Origin: Protula sp. h YS-2021
Taxonomy: Eukaryota; Annelida; Polychaeta; Sabellida; Serpulidae
Assembly: GCA_949752745.1 (NCBI GenBank)
Contig: OX457028.1
Span: 6,320,095 to 6,384,094 of the forward strand
Direction of reading: 5' to 3'
Length of the DNA: 64,000 bases
Under the pieces are notes generated by a model. That model had not been told where the DNA came from and made no database searches. It was given only the letters and a program-made list of their open reading frames with translations. The stretch's first letter is position 1. Each line of letters starts with the position of its first letter. The position numbers and the translations under genes are program-made. Positions 24,101 to 36,406 of this stretch are shown here, piece by piece.

Positions 24101-25707
24101 TATTTTGGTCTGAAAGACTTATCACCCCACACAATGAACGTAAATTTACAAAATGAAACAGTCATGTGTCAGGCGATAAATATCTCATGGTTTGTACTAA
24201 ATATATCCCCCAACGCTGCCCCCCCCCCCAGGTTGTCAATTAATGTAAAATTCAGGAAATGAGTCAATTCTGTCAAAGTGTTAATTGTGCTGAGTGACAA
24301 GAATACAGACTGTTTAATACAATTCTCTTACATACACAGAGAACTATGGCAAAACATCAACTTAGTTGCAATTCCTCTTTGAGGGGTTCTTTATTTATAA
24401 TAAATCCAAAGGCGAAATTTATAGAGAGATGTTCGGTGGACATTAGTTTTACTGAGTTAACTTTGGATTGTAGACGGTGGCCAATATGCGTTTTGTCTTG
24501 CTTAACAGCATTACAGTTTAAATGGATTACTTTCTCAGTCGTTACAATTTTTAATCTCAACAAATTCTTTCAGTGAGATATTTATATGTTTTGTTTGCGT
24601 TACTATTGTAGCTTCTAGAGATACGTCTCTTTAATTGGAGTTTGATAATGTGAAATTTTAATAATAAATTTAGCTTGACTTCGCCGCGTATTTCCTGAAC
24701 AGGCTGAGAAACGCTCTTTTCATTGCGCACAATTTTCTCCAAATACTGAACAGTTCGAATGAACACAACAATTTACCATAACAACATTGCCAAAAAGATG
24801 TCAAAATTTATCTTTTAGGCCTGTTTGAGATCCCAGTTTTAAGAAAAATTTGATTTTTGAGGTAAATATAAATTATCTATCTAAGTATCCGCTCTTGATC
24901 GAGTACTGAGGCATGTCAGTAACCACAACTGTGCTTTGTGTCAATGGACACCTGCTACAGCACAGAACACTGGCGATACGGGGGAAGCAACATGAAATTG
25001 AGAGGCATTACAAACTTGGTGAAATTTAAAAAAGGTGTCAACTGAGTTTTTACCAATTATTGCATGTTCAAAAACTTCGGAATCCAAAACGACCTAAGAG
25101 AACGCATGTTCAGAGATACGAACTTGAAAGGCCCATTCATCTTGAGTGTGAAGTTTTTTACCTTCAAAGAAGAAACTTTTATAAAAGGGACTACATCTTA
25201 AAATTGTATAAAATGGACAAATATAATATTTTAATGACGAAAAATTGAAAATATTACGAGTAGAGGTTTTGTCTCAGTCATTGAGGTTAGTTTACATTTG
25301 TCCAATTTCAATATTCAGTTTTCATATCGCTCCCCTCGTTAAAATTACAGTTATAGGCAATGGTAATCGGGTTTGGGTTCCTCCAGATGGGCTTACTGTT
25401 GTTTAGCCACTGCGCGCCGTAAAAGCGATACCGACACAAGTTTCACAATGTTGAATATGTACAGTTTAAAGAGATTTGAAATGAACAATTTTAAGAATTC
25501 ATTGCTCTGGCCGATTCACTGCAAGGGTTGAAATTGTGCACATTGTTCGCAGCCGTGCGAAAAACTGATGGTAATCCACGCAATATTTATATAGGATTGG
25601 ATCATTTGTCTAATTTACGTGTCTCTTTCTACATAGATCATAAACGCATGGATTTTGTCAAAATTGGTGGCTTTGTCATTTCACCTCTAATGTATACATT
25701 CTAATAC
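21184..25707. other. Gene-poor AT-rich stretch
   Basis: No family was recognised. Two minus-strand patches look faintly coding: 23347-23500 (with KIKKSFQKNVDQYLDNLE, needing a frame change) and 24640-24766 (with RTVQYLEKIVRNEKSVSQ). Both are AT-rich and lack convincing splice sites, so neither is called. Confidence 0.35.
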
Positions 25708-25777
25708 CTCCGTACGATGTCCACGGGCATTCTTGTTCCACGCAGTGCTCATCACGCTCACCACGTCACCGATGTCT
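25708..25777 (-). CDS. Orphan internal exon candidate
   Basis: A GC-rich 70-nt island on the minus strand is flanked by a good acceptor (GCGTTTACAG) and a GTATTA donor. It is open in one frame: DIGDVVSVMSTAWNKNAR, then GHRTE. The entering phase is 2 and the leaving phase 0. I do not recognise the protein and found no partner exon. It would belong to a gene running away from the coiled-coil gene. Confidence 0.4.
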
Positions 25778-25828
25778 CTGTAAACGCAATGTATTTGTAT
25801 TGAAGTCAATAACGATTTAAATGATTTT

Positions 25829-25903
25829 AAACCTTTGATTCTAAAATCTAACAATCTTCAACTTACCTTTGATTCTAAAATCTAACAATCTTCAACTTAT
25901 CAT
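25829..25903. repeat. 37-bp direct duplication
   Basis: Two perfect or near-perfect copies of a unit containing TTTGATTCTAAAATCTAAC. Confidence 0.75.
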
Positions 25904-25920
25904 AACTGCAGAAGAAATCG

Positions 25921-26045
25921 GTTAATCACATGGCGGTATATCTCATATATTGCGCACTGTTAGAAAATCCCTTACCATATAATATTCTTTGGAAAAGTGG
26001 CTTCGCAATTATCCGGTTTCGAGCGTATTTACAAATAAGTAGCAT
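25921..26045. repeat. Dispersed short repeat, copy 1 of 3
   Basis: Shares a skeleton with about 40178-40275 and 41355-41520: TAATCGCAT-like start, TTTCTTTGGAAA-like middle, and a GCAATTATCCGGTTTCGA-like end. This looks like a small non-autonomous element. The alignment is by eye and the ends are approximate. Confidence 0.35.
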
Positions 26046-26854
26046 GATCTTGCAGTCTGAGCAAAACTTCCATACAAAATTCGAGACAGCAGATTTCCAT
26101 ATATTTGGCATATCAAATTAGTCATAAGGACCAAAGCCCCGTCCCCCTCCCTCAGTGTTAAGGCCCCACCCTCATTTTTATAGATTGGGCAAAGTAACCC
26201 CCTCCTTCCCCTGCAAACGTGAACACAATTCACCGCGAATTGCAGATAGGAATAGCAATTCACCAGCTTCGTTAGTCGATTAGCGTGTGAGAGACTCCTC
26301 ATAATGTTTGAAAATTACTTGGAAATTTTTTAAAAGCCTCGATTTAACTTGAAAGGTTCAATGATGGGCATTACTGGTTCTATGATTGCTTGATAACGCT
26401 TGAAAGGGGCCTAAAAAGGGCATCACCCCCCTTTTTTTTTGTTGAACAGAGACTTGAGTTTAAATAGTTTGTTTTAATTTACCTCTATGATGTATAATTT
26501 AAGGGAGTATTGGGGGATGGGCGGGCTTTAAACCTAGCCTGCGAAAATGTGGGCGCTTTTCTGCGTTGAGGGATGGGTGCGGCTTTAAACCCAAAACCTA
26601 CATTTAGTCAAAATCAGTTATGATCTATGCATCGTCTGCCTTTTGGTGCTATAATTTCAGAGGTTGCACTCTTAAGATACTTTTATGTCAGATATTTTTC
26701 TTAAACTGTACACTGCAAACTTTTGTTTATGTCCAACTGTGTAAATTCATGTAAACATGAGTAATTGTACAATGATTTATTTGGGTTAATACTGTCTCAG
26801 ACAGGCCACAATGCATATATGTGGGGTTTTTAAGCGTTTGTTTATTATTTGCAG

Positions 26855-26885
26855 TTGTTCAGCGAAGACATAAACACCTTTCAAC
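26855..26885 (+). other. 5' UTR part of the first coding exon
   Basis: A strong acceptor (TTATTATTTGCAG) precedes 31 nt of leader and then the ATG of the coiled-coil gene. At least one upstream non-coding exon is therefore implied but was not located. Confidence 0.55.
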
Positions 26886-27748
26886 ATGGTGATCACAGAT
26901 GTTCCCTTTGGCCGGCCAAACCTCATACAAGACAGGTAATAATTTGCCCTATACATTTCATGCAGTAAAATCCAGTATCAAACATCTGCGGGGGAGGGGG
27001 GGGGTTGGGGGTGGGGTAGAGCTATGTGAGTCTCCTCACAAAACACGGCCAGCCTGTTGTGACTGACCCGCGAAGAAACGAGGAGTAAAGCAAACTTAGA
27101 GTTTCAAGCCCGAGTCATCAGAGCCAATGCTCTGTTTGGGGGTAAAGCAGCCCTGGGGTCCTCCGAACGTCTATAGGAGCGGCTCTGCAAGTACGAAATG
27201 CGCAATGACATCACTGCCTTCGGATAGTAGTCTTCCGCGTTGGTTAAATTTGGCTCAGATACCCAACACAAACAATATCAATAAAAACAACTCCCCTGCT
27301 TCCTGTTACTCCCCCTTGTATCATTAGCAGTTGTTGATTGGTTTGATACCTGTCATTATTGGTTCATCCAGATATGAATTAAAAGTGAAATGTTTAGGTT
27401 TAAAATATCCCAAAATGGCTACGGTTGTGTTCGTCTTCAAGTGCAATATCTTGGTTTTGGTACACAGCTTTATGAAGTCCTTTATTGGCAGGTACGCCAA
27501 TCTGTTGAGGCCTGGCATGCAGTTGGACGAGCCGCCTTCGGAAGATGAGGATGAAGAGTTCGCTCCCAAGACACAGGAATATGCCGCTTTTCTCAAGTAA
27601 ATTCTTTCGAAGTTTATTTATTCAAAGTAGACTGTATGCTAATTTACCGTGAAACTCCTCTGATAGTCCGTTATGAATACATAGAAATTGTCCGAACCGA
27701 ATTTCAGATAAAGCGTGTTGAAGTTAAACGTTACCGACAAGACATACA

Positions 27749-27784
<36 letters not shown>

Positions 27785-30700
27785 TACACACACACACACA
27801 CATACCCTCACATACCTACACTCTGGTTGTTCGTATGAGCAACACACAAGTCCGTTGTTTGTTTTCATACAGACTTGTTTGAAAGTGATTTTCCGTAGAC
27901 ATCTGTTTCACTATATCTTCTTATAAGTTATTTTAGATTCAGTAAGTTATAAACTTATGTATATAAAATTTATGTATAATGAAATCTTTAGTTTTCTTGT
28001 CAGTGAACTATTTCTTGGAAATCCACAAATCTATAAATCTTTATTTTTGGTTTGTGATATGCTATTATAGAATAATCTGGTTCTAATTTTTGGTTTTCTT
28101 TTATGCTTTTGACAGTATCCAAATGAGTATCGTTAGTTCTTTTCATTATTAGTGAAGTGATCACCGCCCAAAGCGTGCTGTGTTGAATTTATACTTGAAT
28201 TGGCTGTTCACTTACGGTCAAGCGCGCTTTAAGTACAGCACAGTGAACCGTGGTGTCCCGTGCTTAAAATACTGCACAGTGAACCCGTGGGGTCCCGTGC
28301 TTAAAATACAGCACAGTGAACCGTGGTGACGCGTGCTTAAAATACAGCACAGTGAACCGTGGTGACCCGTGCTTAAAATGCAGCACAGTGAACCGTGGTG
28401 ACCCGTGCTTAAAATACAGCACTATGAACCGTGGTGACCCGTGCTTAAAATACAGCACAGTGAACCGTGGTGACCCGTGCTTAAAATACAGCACAGTGAA
28501 CCGTGGTGTCCCGTGCCTAAAATTCAGCACACTGAACCCGTAGTGTCCCGTGCTTAAAATACAACACTGTGAACCCGTGGTGTCACGTGCTTAAAATACA
28601 GCACACTGAACCCGTGGTGACCCGTGCTTAAAATACAGCACTATGAACCGTGGTGACCCGTGCTTAAAATACAGCACAGTGAACCGTGGTGACCCGTGCT
28701 TACAATACAGCACAGTGAACCGTGGTGTCCCGTGCCTAAAATTCAGCACACTGAACCCGTAGTGTCCCGTGCTTAAAATACAGCACTATGAACCGTGGTG
28801 ACCCGTGCTTAAAATACAGCACAGTGAACCGTGGTGTCCCGTGCTTAAATTACAGCACAATAGACCGTGGTGTCCCGTGCTTAAAATGCAGCACAGTGAA
28901 CCGTGGTGTCCCGTGCTAAAAATACAGCACAGGGAACCGTGGTGTCCCGTGCTTAAAATACAGCACAGTGAACCGTGGTGTCCCGTGCTTAAAATACAGC
29001 ACAGTAAACCCGTGGTGTCCCGTGCTTAAAATACAGCACAGTGAACCGTGGTGACCCGTGCGTAAAATACAGCACAGTGAACCGTGGTGTCCCGTGCTTA
29101 AAATACAGCACAGTGAACCGTGGTGTCCCGTGCTAGAACTACAGCACAGTGAACCGTGGTGTCCAGTGCTTAAAATACAGCACAGTGAACCCGTGGTGTC
29201 CCGTGCTAAAAATACAGCACAGTGAACCGTGGTGTCCCGTGCTTAAAATACAGCACAGTGAACCGTGGTGTCCCGTGCTTAAAATACAGCACAGTGAACC
29301 GTGGTGTCCCGTGCTTAAAATACAGCACAGTGAGCCGTGGTGTCCCGTGCTTAAAATACAGCACAGTGAACCGTGGTGTCCCGTGCTTAAAATACAGCAC
29401 AGTAAACCCGTGGTGTCCCGTGCTTAAAATACCGCACAGTGAACCCTGGTGACGCGTGCTTAAAATACAGCACAGTGAACCGTGGTGACCCGTGCTTAAA
29501 ATACAGCACAGTGAACCGTGGTGACCCGTGCTTAAAATACAGCACAGTGAACCGTGGTGACCCGTGCTTAAAATACAGCACAGTGAACCGTGGTGTCCCG
29601 TGCTTAAAATACAGCATAGTAAACCGTGGTAACGCGTGCTTAAAATACAGCACAGTGAACCGTGGTGTCCCGTGCTTAAAATACAGCACAGTTACCGTGG
29701 TGTCCCGTGCTTAAAATAGAACACACTGAACCCGTGGCGGTGGAAATGCTCTTATTCTGACACTTCACACCCAACGCCATTTTAAAAATTATAAATTAAA
29801 AAAAATAATAAATAATAATGATAATAATAATGTATTGTATGCTGATGTACATGAGATTGCCTTTCGGTTTTTTTTGGCCTAGATTTCAGCACCGGGTTTT
29901 TAATGTTGGCGTTGAGTGCAAGTATTAGAATATTATATCGGATTTTTAGGCGTCGTTCTTAACTCACACAGTAAGTTCAGTTTTTGATGTAAAAACTGTC
30001 TGTTTCTTGACTAATCCTTGGTACGTGTAGGAAGCTGAAAGATGCGAAAAAGAAGGAACAACAAGATCGTCCTTACAGTGACGGACCGTCGTGGCTCAGG
30101 TACAGTATGTCTGGCATTCCCCGGGGGGGGGGGGGGGGGGTGGGGCGTCTCGAAAATATAGAAGTAAAAAAGATGAGCCATTCGTGGTTCAGGTATGGTA
30201 TGCCATTCCCCGGGGGCCGTCTCGTAAATCTAAAAGTCACAAAGATGGACCATTTGTGGTTCAGCTAGGGTATGCCATTCCCCGGGGGCCGTCTCGTAAA
30301 TATAAAAGTCAAAATAATGACCCGTTCGTGGCTCAGGTACAGTATGCCTGCCATTCCCCGGGGGCCGTCTCGAAAATATAAAAGTCAAAATAATGACCCG
30401 TTCGTGGCTCGGGTACAGTATGCCTGCCATTCCCCGGGGGCCGTCTCGAAAATATAAAAGTCAAAAAGAGGAACCGTTCGTGGCTCAGGTAGGGTATGCC
30501 ATCCCGTGGGAGCCGTCTCGTAAATCTAAATGTCAAAAAGACGAACCATTCAGGAAATAGTTGTACATTAACCGAAAGGTAGAAGAAAAAAACCCGAAAA
30601 AAACCTGAACAAACAAAAAATAAAAATAAACAAAGCCAAAAAAAAAAAAAAGAAGGAAAAAATGAAATTATTAGTAATTTGCTTGGTGTTCGCAAAAATG

Positions 30701-32112
30701 TAGAGTAGTGCTGCTGGATTAGTATCATGCCGCATATTAACCAGCAAGGCTCTGCGATTGGCAACACTTCAACATGGAAATCTGTTATTAAATTCGATTA
30801 TTATATCTTAAAAGTTTTCAGAATCTTTCTGTTATTCTGTTATGTTTCAAAAATTGATTTTCTTTGAACTTGGTTTTGATCTCTACTCTTCCCTGTTGTC
30901 TCTTGAAATGGTTGAAGGTGGTAGAAGGTCGTTGAAGGTGGTAGAAGGTGGTAGAAGGTGGGTTTCTGTACAGATATACCCTGTGTCTAAAATATTCGTG
31001 AGTTCACCGTCACTTCCGGTGCTATCTCTGTTGAGAGCGGCCATTTGTAGTTGAATGCGCTCTTCTTCAGTGTGAGCTGGAGAAGGGGGCATTGGTTGTG
31101 TGCTGTAGGAGGTTCTTTTGATGGAAGGTGAATACCTGTAAACTTTGAGTGAGCTGGCTGTGGTTTGAGTGATTGATTGGGTGAGTGATTGAGTGAGTGA
31201 TTGATACCCAGCGGTCCCCCAGCCTCTGATCCCCCCCCCCCTCCCCCACCCCACTCACTCCCATGTATAACTAAGACCTCAGCTGTCGTTTGTCCAGAGC
31301 CACCCTGGTGGTATCCCTAAAGGTGTGGTGGGGGAGGGGGGGGGGGGTGGGTAACTCGACATATGGATCATGAACCCCCCCCCCCCGCCCTTGCCCATTT
31401 TAAGACCAGCAGTGCCATGGTCTCCAGTTTCGCCATAAACCACCTCACAATTCCGCAGTCATGCCTTTAGTTCAGGGATCTCCTTCCGTTTGGTCCGTAA
31501 TATCTGACGCACAAATGAGGTGAAGACAATACACTACGAGAACGTCCGTGAAACGCATATTCAGGGTAACAGTGTTTGTGTCTGCCACATAAATCACGAG
31601 AGTAAAATATTGTACAAATTAATTCAAACTGACTGTAAGTATCGTTAATAGATCGGTTCGCTACAAATATATTTGTCCCCTTTCGGTCTCAGGTGGTAAA
31701 GTTTACTCCTGGATGTTTTCAAAATGTGTACCGATGGTTGTCAGTCATTTAATGTTACAAGGAAACGGTATTAGGGGTGGGTGAGAAGGGGGGAATGGAG
31801 GATTTTGGTCTGGTATACCAGTTCACCTGCATTATAGTGTGTCGGTTACACAGGGACAAAGAGCGCATGTGCGGTGCTGAGGGCTTCGTCGACTCGGCCC
31901 GACAGCAGCACTCGTATCGCATCCGGAATGTCCCGAAGGCGAAGGCCAAGGACACGTCGGCGAGTGCCGATCAGACCCGCGTCTTCACCGTCGTCGATCT
32001 GGCCGCCATTAAGGAGCGCGACAGCAAAGAACATGAAAAAAGGCTCAAGGTCATCGAGGTTAGCGAGGCTTTCTTTCTTTCTTTGTTTCTTTGTTTTTGT
32101 TTTTTTGTTTTT

Positions 32113-32143
<31 letters not shown>

Positions 32144-35100
32144 GTTTGTTTGTTTGTTTCTTTCTTTCTTTCTTGCTTTCAGCTTTTCTTTCTTTCTTTC
32201 TTTTTTTCTTTTCTTTCCTTTCTTTTCTTTTCTTTCTGTCTGTCTGTCTTTCTTTCTTTCTTTTTTTCTTTCTGCCTGCCTGTCTGTCTATCTGCCTGCC
32301 TTTTACACACGAATAGAGAACGTACTGAAGGTGTGAAACGTCGTTTTTTTGTTCAGAGTGGTGAACATGGTCTAAATGACAGTGTTATTTTTTTTTTCAA
32401 TTATTGTACCGTAGCGTATTATCTTCGTTATGTTCAGGCTAGATCCCCAAACCTATTAATCGGATTGTTTTGAAATTTCACATGCGGAGAGAGCACATGA
32501 AGGTGTGCAGCGTCGGATTTTTGTTTCCAGTCGCCAAAATTGTCAAAATAACAGTATTTTGAAATTTGGTAAATTTGGCGTTTTTTTTTTTTTATTTTGT
32601 CCGCGTAATGGAACATCGTGTTTGGCTTATATCTCCGAAACTATTCGCGAGTCATTCATCCACGCATTGTAATATGGCAAGACTGTATTAGAATCAGCGT
32701 CTTGTGAAAAAAAAGACGAAAACAAAAAAAAAAAAAACAAAAAAAAAAAACAAAAAAAAAAAAAAAAAAAAAAAAAGAGGAAAAAGAAAAAGTCGGTCGG
32801 TCTGTCATCAAGAGCTTGTTAACACGATAGCTTAAAAACTCCTGCAAGGATTTTAATGAAACTTGGTATGTAGCTTCTATGGGAACAAACACAGATCGGT
32901 ATTGTAAATGGGCCAGGTTCGTCCAAGGAAAATGGACCAGCTGGACTTGGAAAATTTCAGCTCTTGATTGACTATTGATGGCCGTGTTTAACTGATGGGG
33001 GGCCTGTGGGGAATGTGTGGGCTTGCACACTGCTCTAGGTATGTTGTGGTATATTATTATTGCGGTCCCTTTCAGTGGTATTTTTCAAGCGGCGTATTTC
33101 AAAAATTATTTGAAGGTGGTCTGCGAGAATTTTATGAAATAAGAAAGTAAATAAGGAAGTAGGTGAATATGAGCGCGTGTGGTTTTATGTGTTGGGTGTT
33201 AGGATCACATGTGGTTTTGTGTGTTGGGTGTTAGGATCACATGCGGTTTTGTGTGTTGGGTGTTAGGATCACATGTGGGTTTTATGTGTTGGCTGTTAGG
33301 ATCACGTGTGGGGTTTTATGTGGGGTTTTGGGTGTTGGATGTTAGGATCACATGTGGTTTTGTGTGTTGGGTGTTAGGATCACATGTGGTTTTGTGTGTT
33401 GGGTGTTAGGATCACATGTGGTTTTGTGTGTTGGATGTTAGGATCACATGTGGTTTTGTGTGTTGGATGTTAGGATCACATGTGGTTTTGTATGTTGAGT
33501 GTTAGGATCACATGTGGTTTTGTGTGTTGGATGTTTGGATCACATGTGGTTTTGTATGTTGGATGTTAGGATCACATGTTGGATGTTAGGATCACATATG
33601 GTTTTGTGTGTTAAGATCACATGTGGTTTTGTGTATTAGATGTTAGGATCGCATGTGGTATTGTGTTCGGTGCTAGGATCACATGTGGTTTTGTGTGTTG
33701 GATGTTAGGATCACATGTGGCAGCACAAACAAGACCAGCGTGAGCTGAAGCGGGTGGAGGGAGACATCATCAAAAACCAGCGTGAAGTACGCAAGGAGCT
33801 CAGGGATTACGAGAACGGTGAGTGACGGGGAGGGTGGGGGCAGATGGTGGGAGGGAGGAGCGGGGTGTGAGGGGAGGGAGGGACGGGGGTGTGAGGAGAG
33901 GAAGGGACGGGGTGCGGTGTAAGGGGTGGGAGGGGCGGAGGTGTGAGGGGAAGGGAGGGGAGGGGCAGGGTTGTGAGGGGAGGAAGGGATGGGGGTGTGA
34001 GGGAAGGGGGAAGGGAGGGAAGGGAGTGTGAGGGAAGGGTTGTGAGGGAAGGGAGTGGGATGTGAGTAAAAAGCACCGTGCGAAGAGCTTAGGGCCACCA
34101 ACAGAGCTGTAAGGATCCTGTAAGGTGCAACGCAAGACATCAAGCGATCATTTAACGTGAAAACAGTTGCGCGGCATAGCAGTGAGCTGGATGGAGTAGG
34201 AGGGGGTGGGGGTTGGGGAATGAGTTACTGGAGTATAAGTGGAGACGACGCCCTGCTATGCTCTTGGGAGGTTCCTGGTACAGTCCTCCCCCTTTATCTC
34301 GACAATTGCCCGGAGAAGAGCTAGGATGCCGATACATCCGGGTATCCAGAATCAACAGTCATCAAAAAGTAATAATAATAATATAATTGATACTAATATT
34401 GTCAACATGTTGGCATGCTGAGCTGAATATCGATCGAGATCGAGATCGAGGTAAGATGTTACAAAAGCCGTGGTATGTTCATAATTAGCGCACCTCTGTC
34501 ACCTCAGCGAGGCTTGTCTCGTCCACTATTAGCTTTTGAAGTGTTTCAAGCTAATTTCGATAGACACTCTATCCACATATCAACCCCCCGCCACCGCCGC
34601 CCCCTCCCCCCCCCCCCCCCCCCCGAAAAAAAGACGTATTTGACGCTGTGCTACATCTCAGGGTTACACAACACCCTACAAACCCACACACCAATGCGAT
34701 GTAACAAGGTTTTTGATTGGGCCCATTGGAACCAACCGGACGTCGTTACTTGTGTGTGTCGTTCGCTCAATAACCATCCCGGATAGCGGAAGGATATGGG
34801 AATATTTTAACGTACACAAAATAACAACACTGTACCTTATGCATGATCTTCTGCACTGGATCAAACAATGTAACAAAGTATGAGTTTCATTCTCAAGTGG
34901 GCTGTGTGATTTATGAGTATTGAATGTGCGCTATTGAACTACTATTTTACCAATCTATTGCCGCGGCTTTGTTCATAAAGCTAAGACAACTAGAACGGCC
35001 GTTGGCTTCTTCAAAGCGAAGTTATATACTTGGAAACATATAAAACTTGTTAGCATATACCTAAATCAACGTTTAACGGATAAATTGTAATGATAACTCA

Positions 35101-36326
35101 GCGAAAGAAACTAACCCGGGGGGGGGTATAGGGTATAGTGAGGTAAAGAATATAGAGCTCCCCCCCCCCCTCCGCCAAAAAAAAAACATGCTTAATTCAG
35201 ACACAGCTCCTATAAAGCCGCTCAAATAAAAGCGATTTATTTGAAAGAGTAGTACGTGAAAATAAATATGTAACTTGAAAGATCACTTAAGTTTGGCAAT
35301 TCGAAAAGTTGGCTCATTTCTGAATATCTTGAAACAGTCCAACATATAAGTCGTGTGTGTGGTGAACATCGCTAGGCTTGTACTTGTGACAATGAAGTTA
35401 ATTTGTAAAACTTAATTTCAGGTCTAATAATCACTCATGAACAGTTCGCGGTCATACTGGTGTAAAACGGCAGCCAGTTATGGGACTTGCTCATTCACTA
35501 ATAAAACTCAAGCTTAGTCTGTACTCAGTCTCAGTTTGAGCCGGTGTGGAGGTGGCTTAAAATTAAGTCAAAGCTCACCAAGAAGCCAGTAACGTTTTGC
35601 TTGTCACCAGATGTGTTTTCATTTCACACCCTAAAATATACAAGAAATATTTGCCCTGCCGCCCACACAAAAGACCAGCATTTGGCAGAATTTTCGATTT
35701 CAAACTCATATTTTGAATAAATGCGCAAGTGAGTGTAAAACTCGACTTCCAAACTTATTTTGAGTAAGAGGTTGAGCTAAGTGATTGAATGGGGGCGCTG
35801 GGCTGGTAATTATAAGCGCATGCTTTTATTTACCTTCTGCGCGTCATTATGACGTCATCGTATCATGTCTGTGATTGGAAAGTGGAAACAATGTTTATCC
35901 TTTCGGATTTGCTATCTTAGCCCTCTCAGTATGTCGGTCCATTTGTTTTGGGTCCTGATAGAGCTTCGTGATTTAATAACGCGTGAATATGCCTTATCTA
36001 TGGACCGGTTAAGTTATCGTAAATTTGATAAATTTATCATCCCCCCCCCCCCACCTCCACCCCACCCCCACTTGCTGATCCTGCTTGTTTAAGTGGTCTG
36101 CTGTGAAAACTTCACGTGAAAGCCATGTAAAGACATGTAATAAAAAGCTACTTTGTTTGTGATAAATTCTTGTTTTCGGCAAGTAAAAGCTTAGCCGACA
36201 TGGCAGCAAGTTGATTTATTCACACCTCTTGTGCTGTGTTCACAGAGTGCTTGACTGGTATCAAAGAGTAGAACGATGAGGACTAATTTGATTGGTTATT
36301 TGATAGGGCACTCCTATCAATAATTC

Positions 36327-36406
<80 letters not shown>

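Noticed and set aside
28215..29735. CRISPR-like regular repeats
   Set aside because: Copies are contiguous 36-bp tandem units without unique spacers, in a eukaryotic intron.
31777..32316. 179-codon plus frame
   Set aside because: Only its middle (exon 4, 31854-32058) is real; the tail is the TTTC repeat.
32091..32473. Phe/Ser/Cys-rich hydrophobic frames that look like membrane segments
   Set aside because: They are translations of a TTTC simple repeat.
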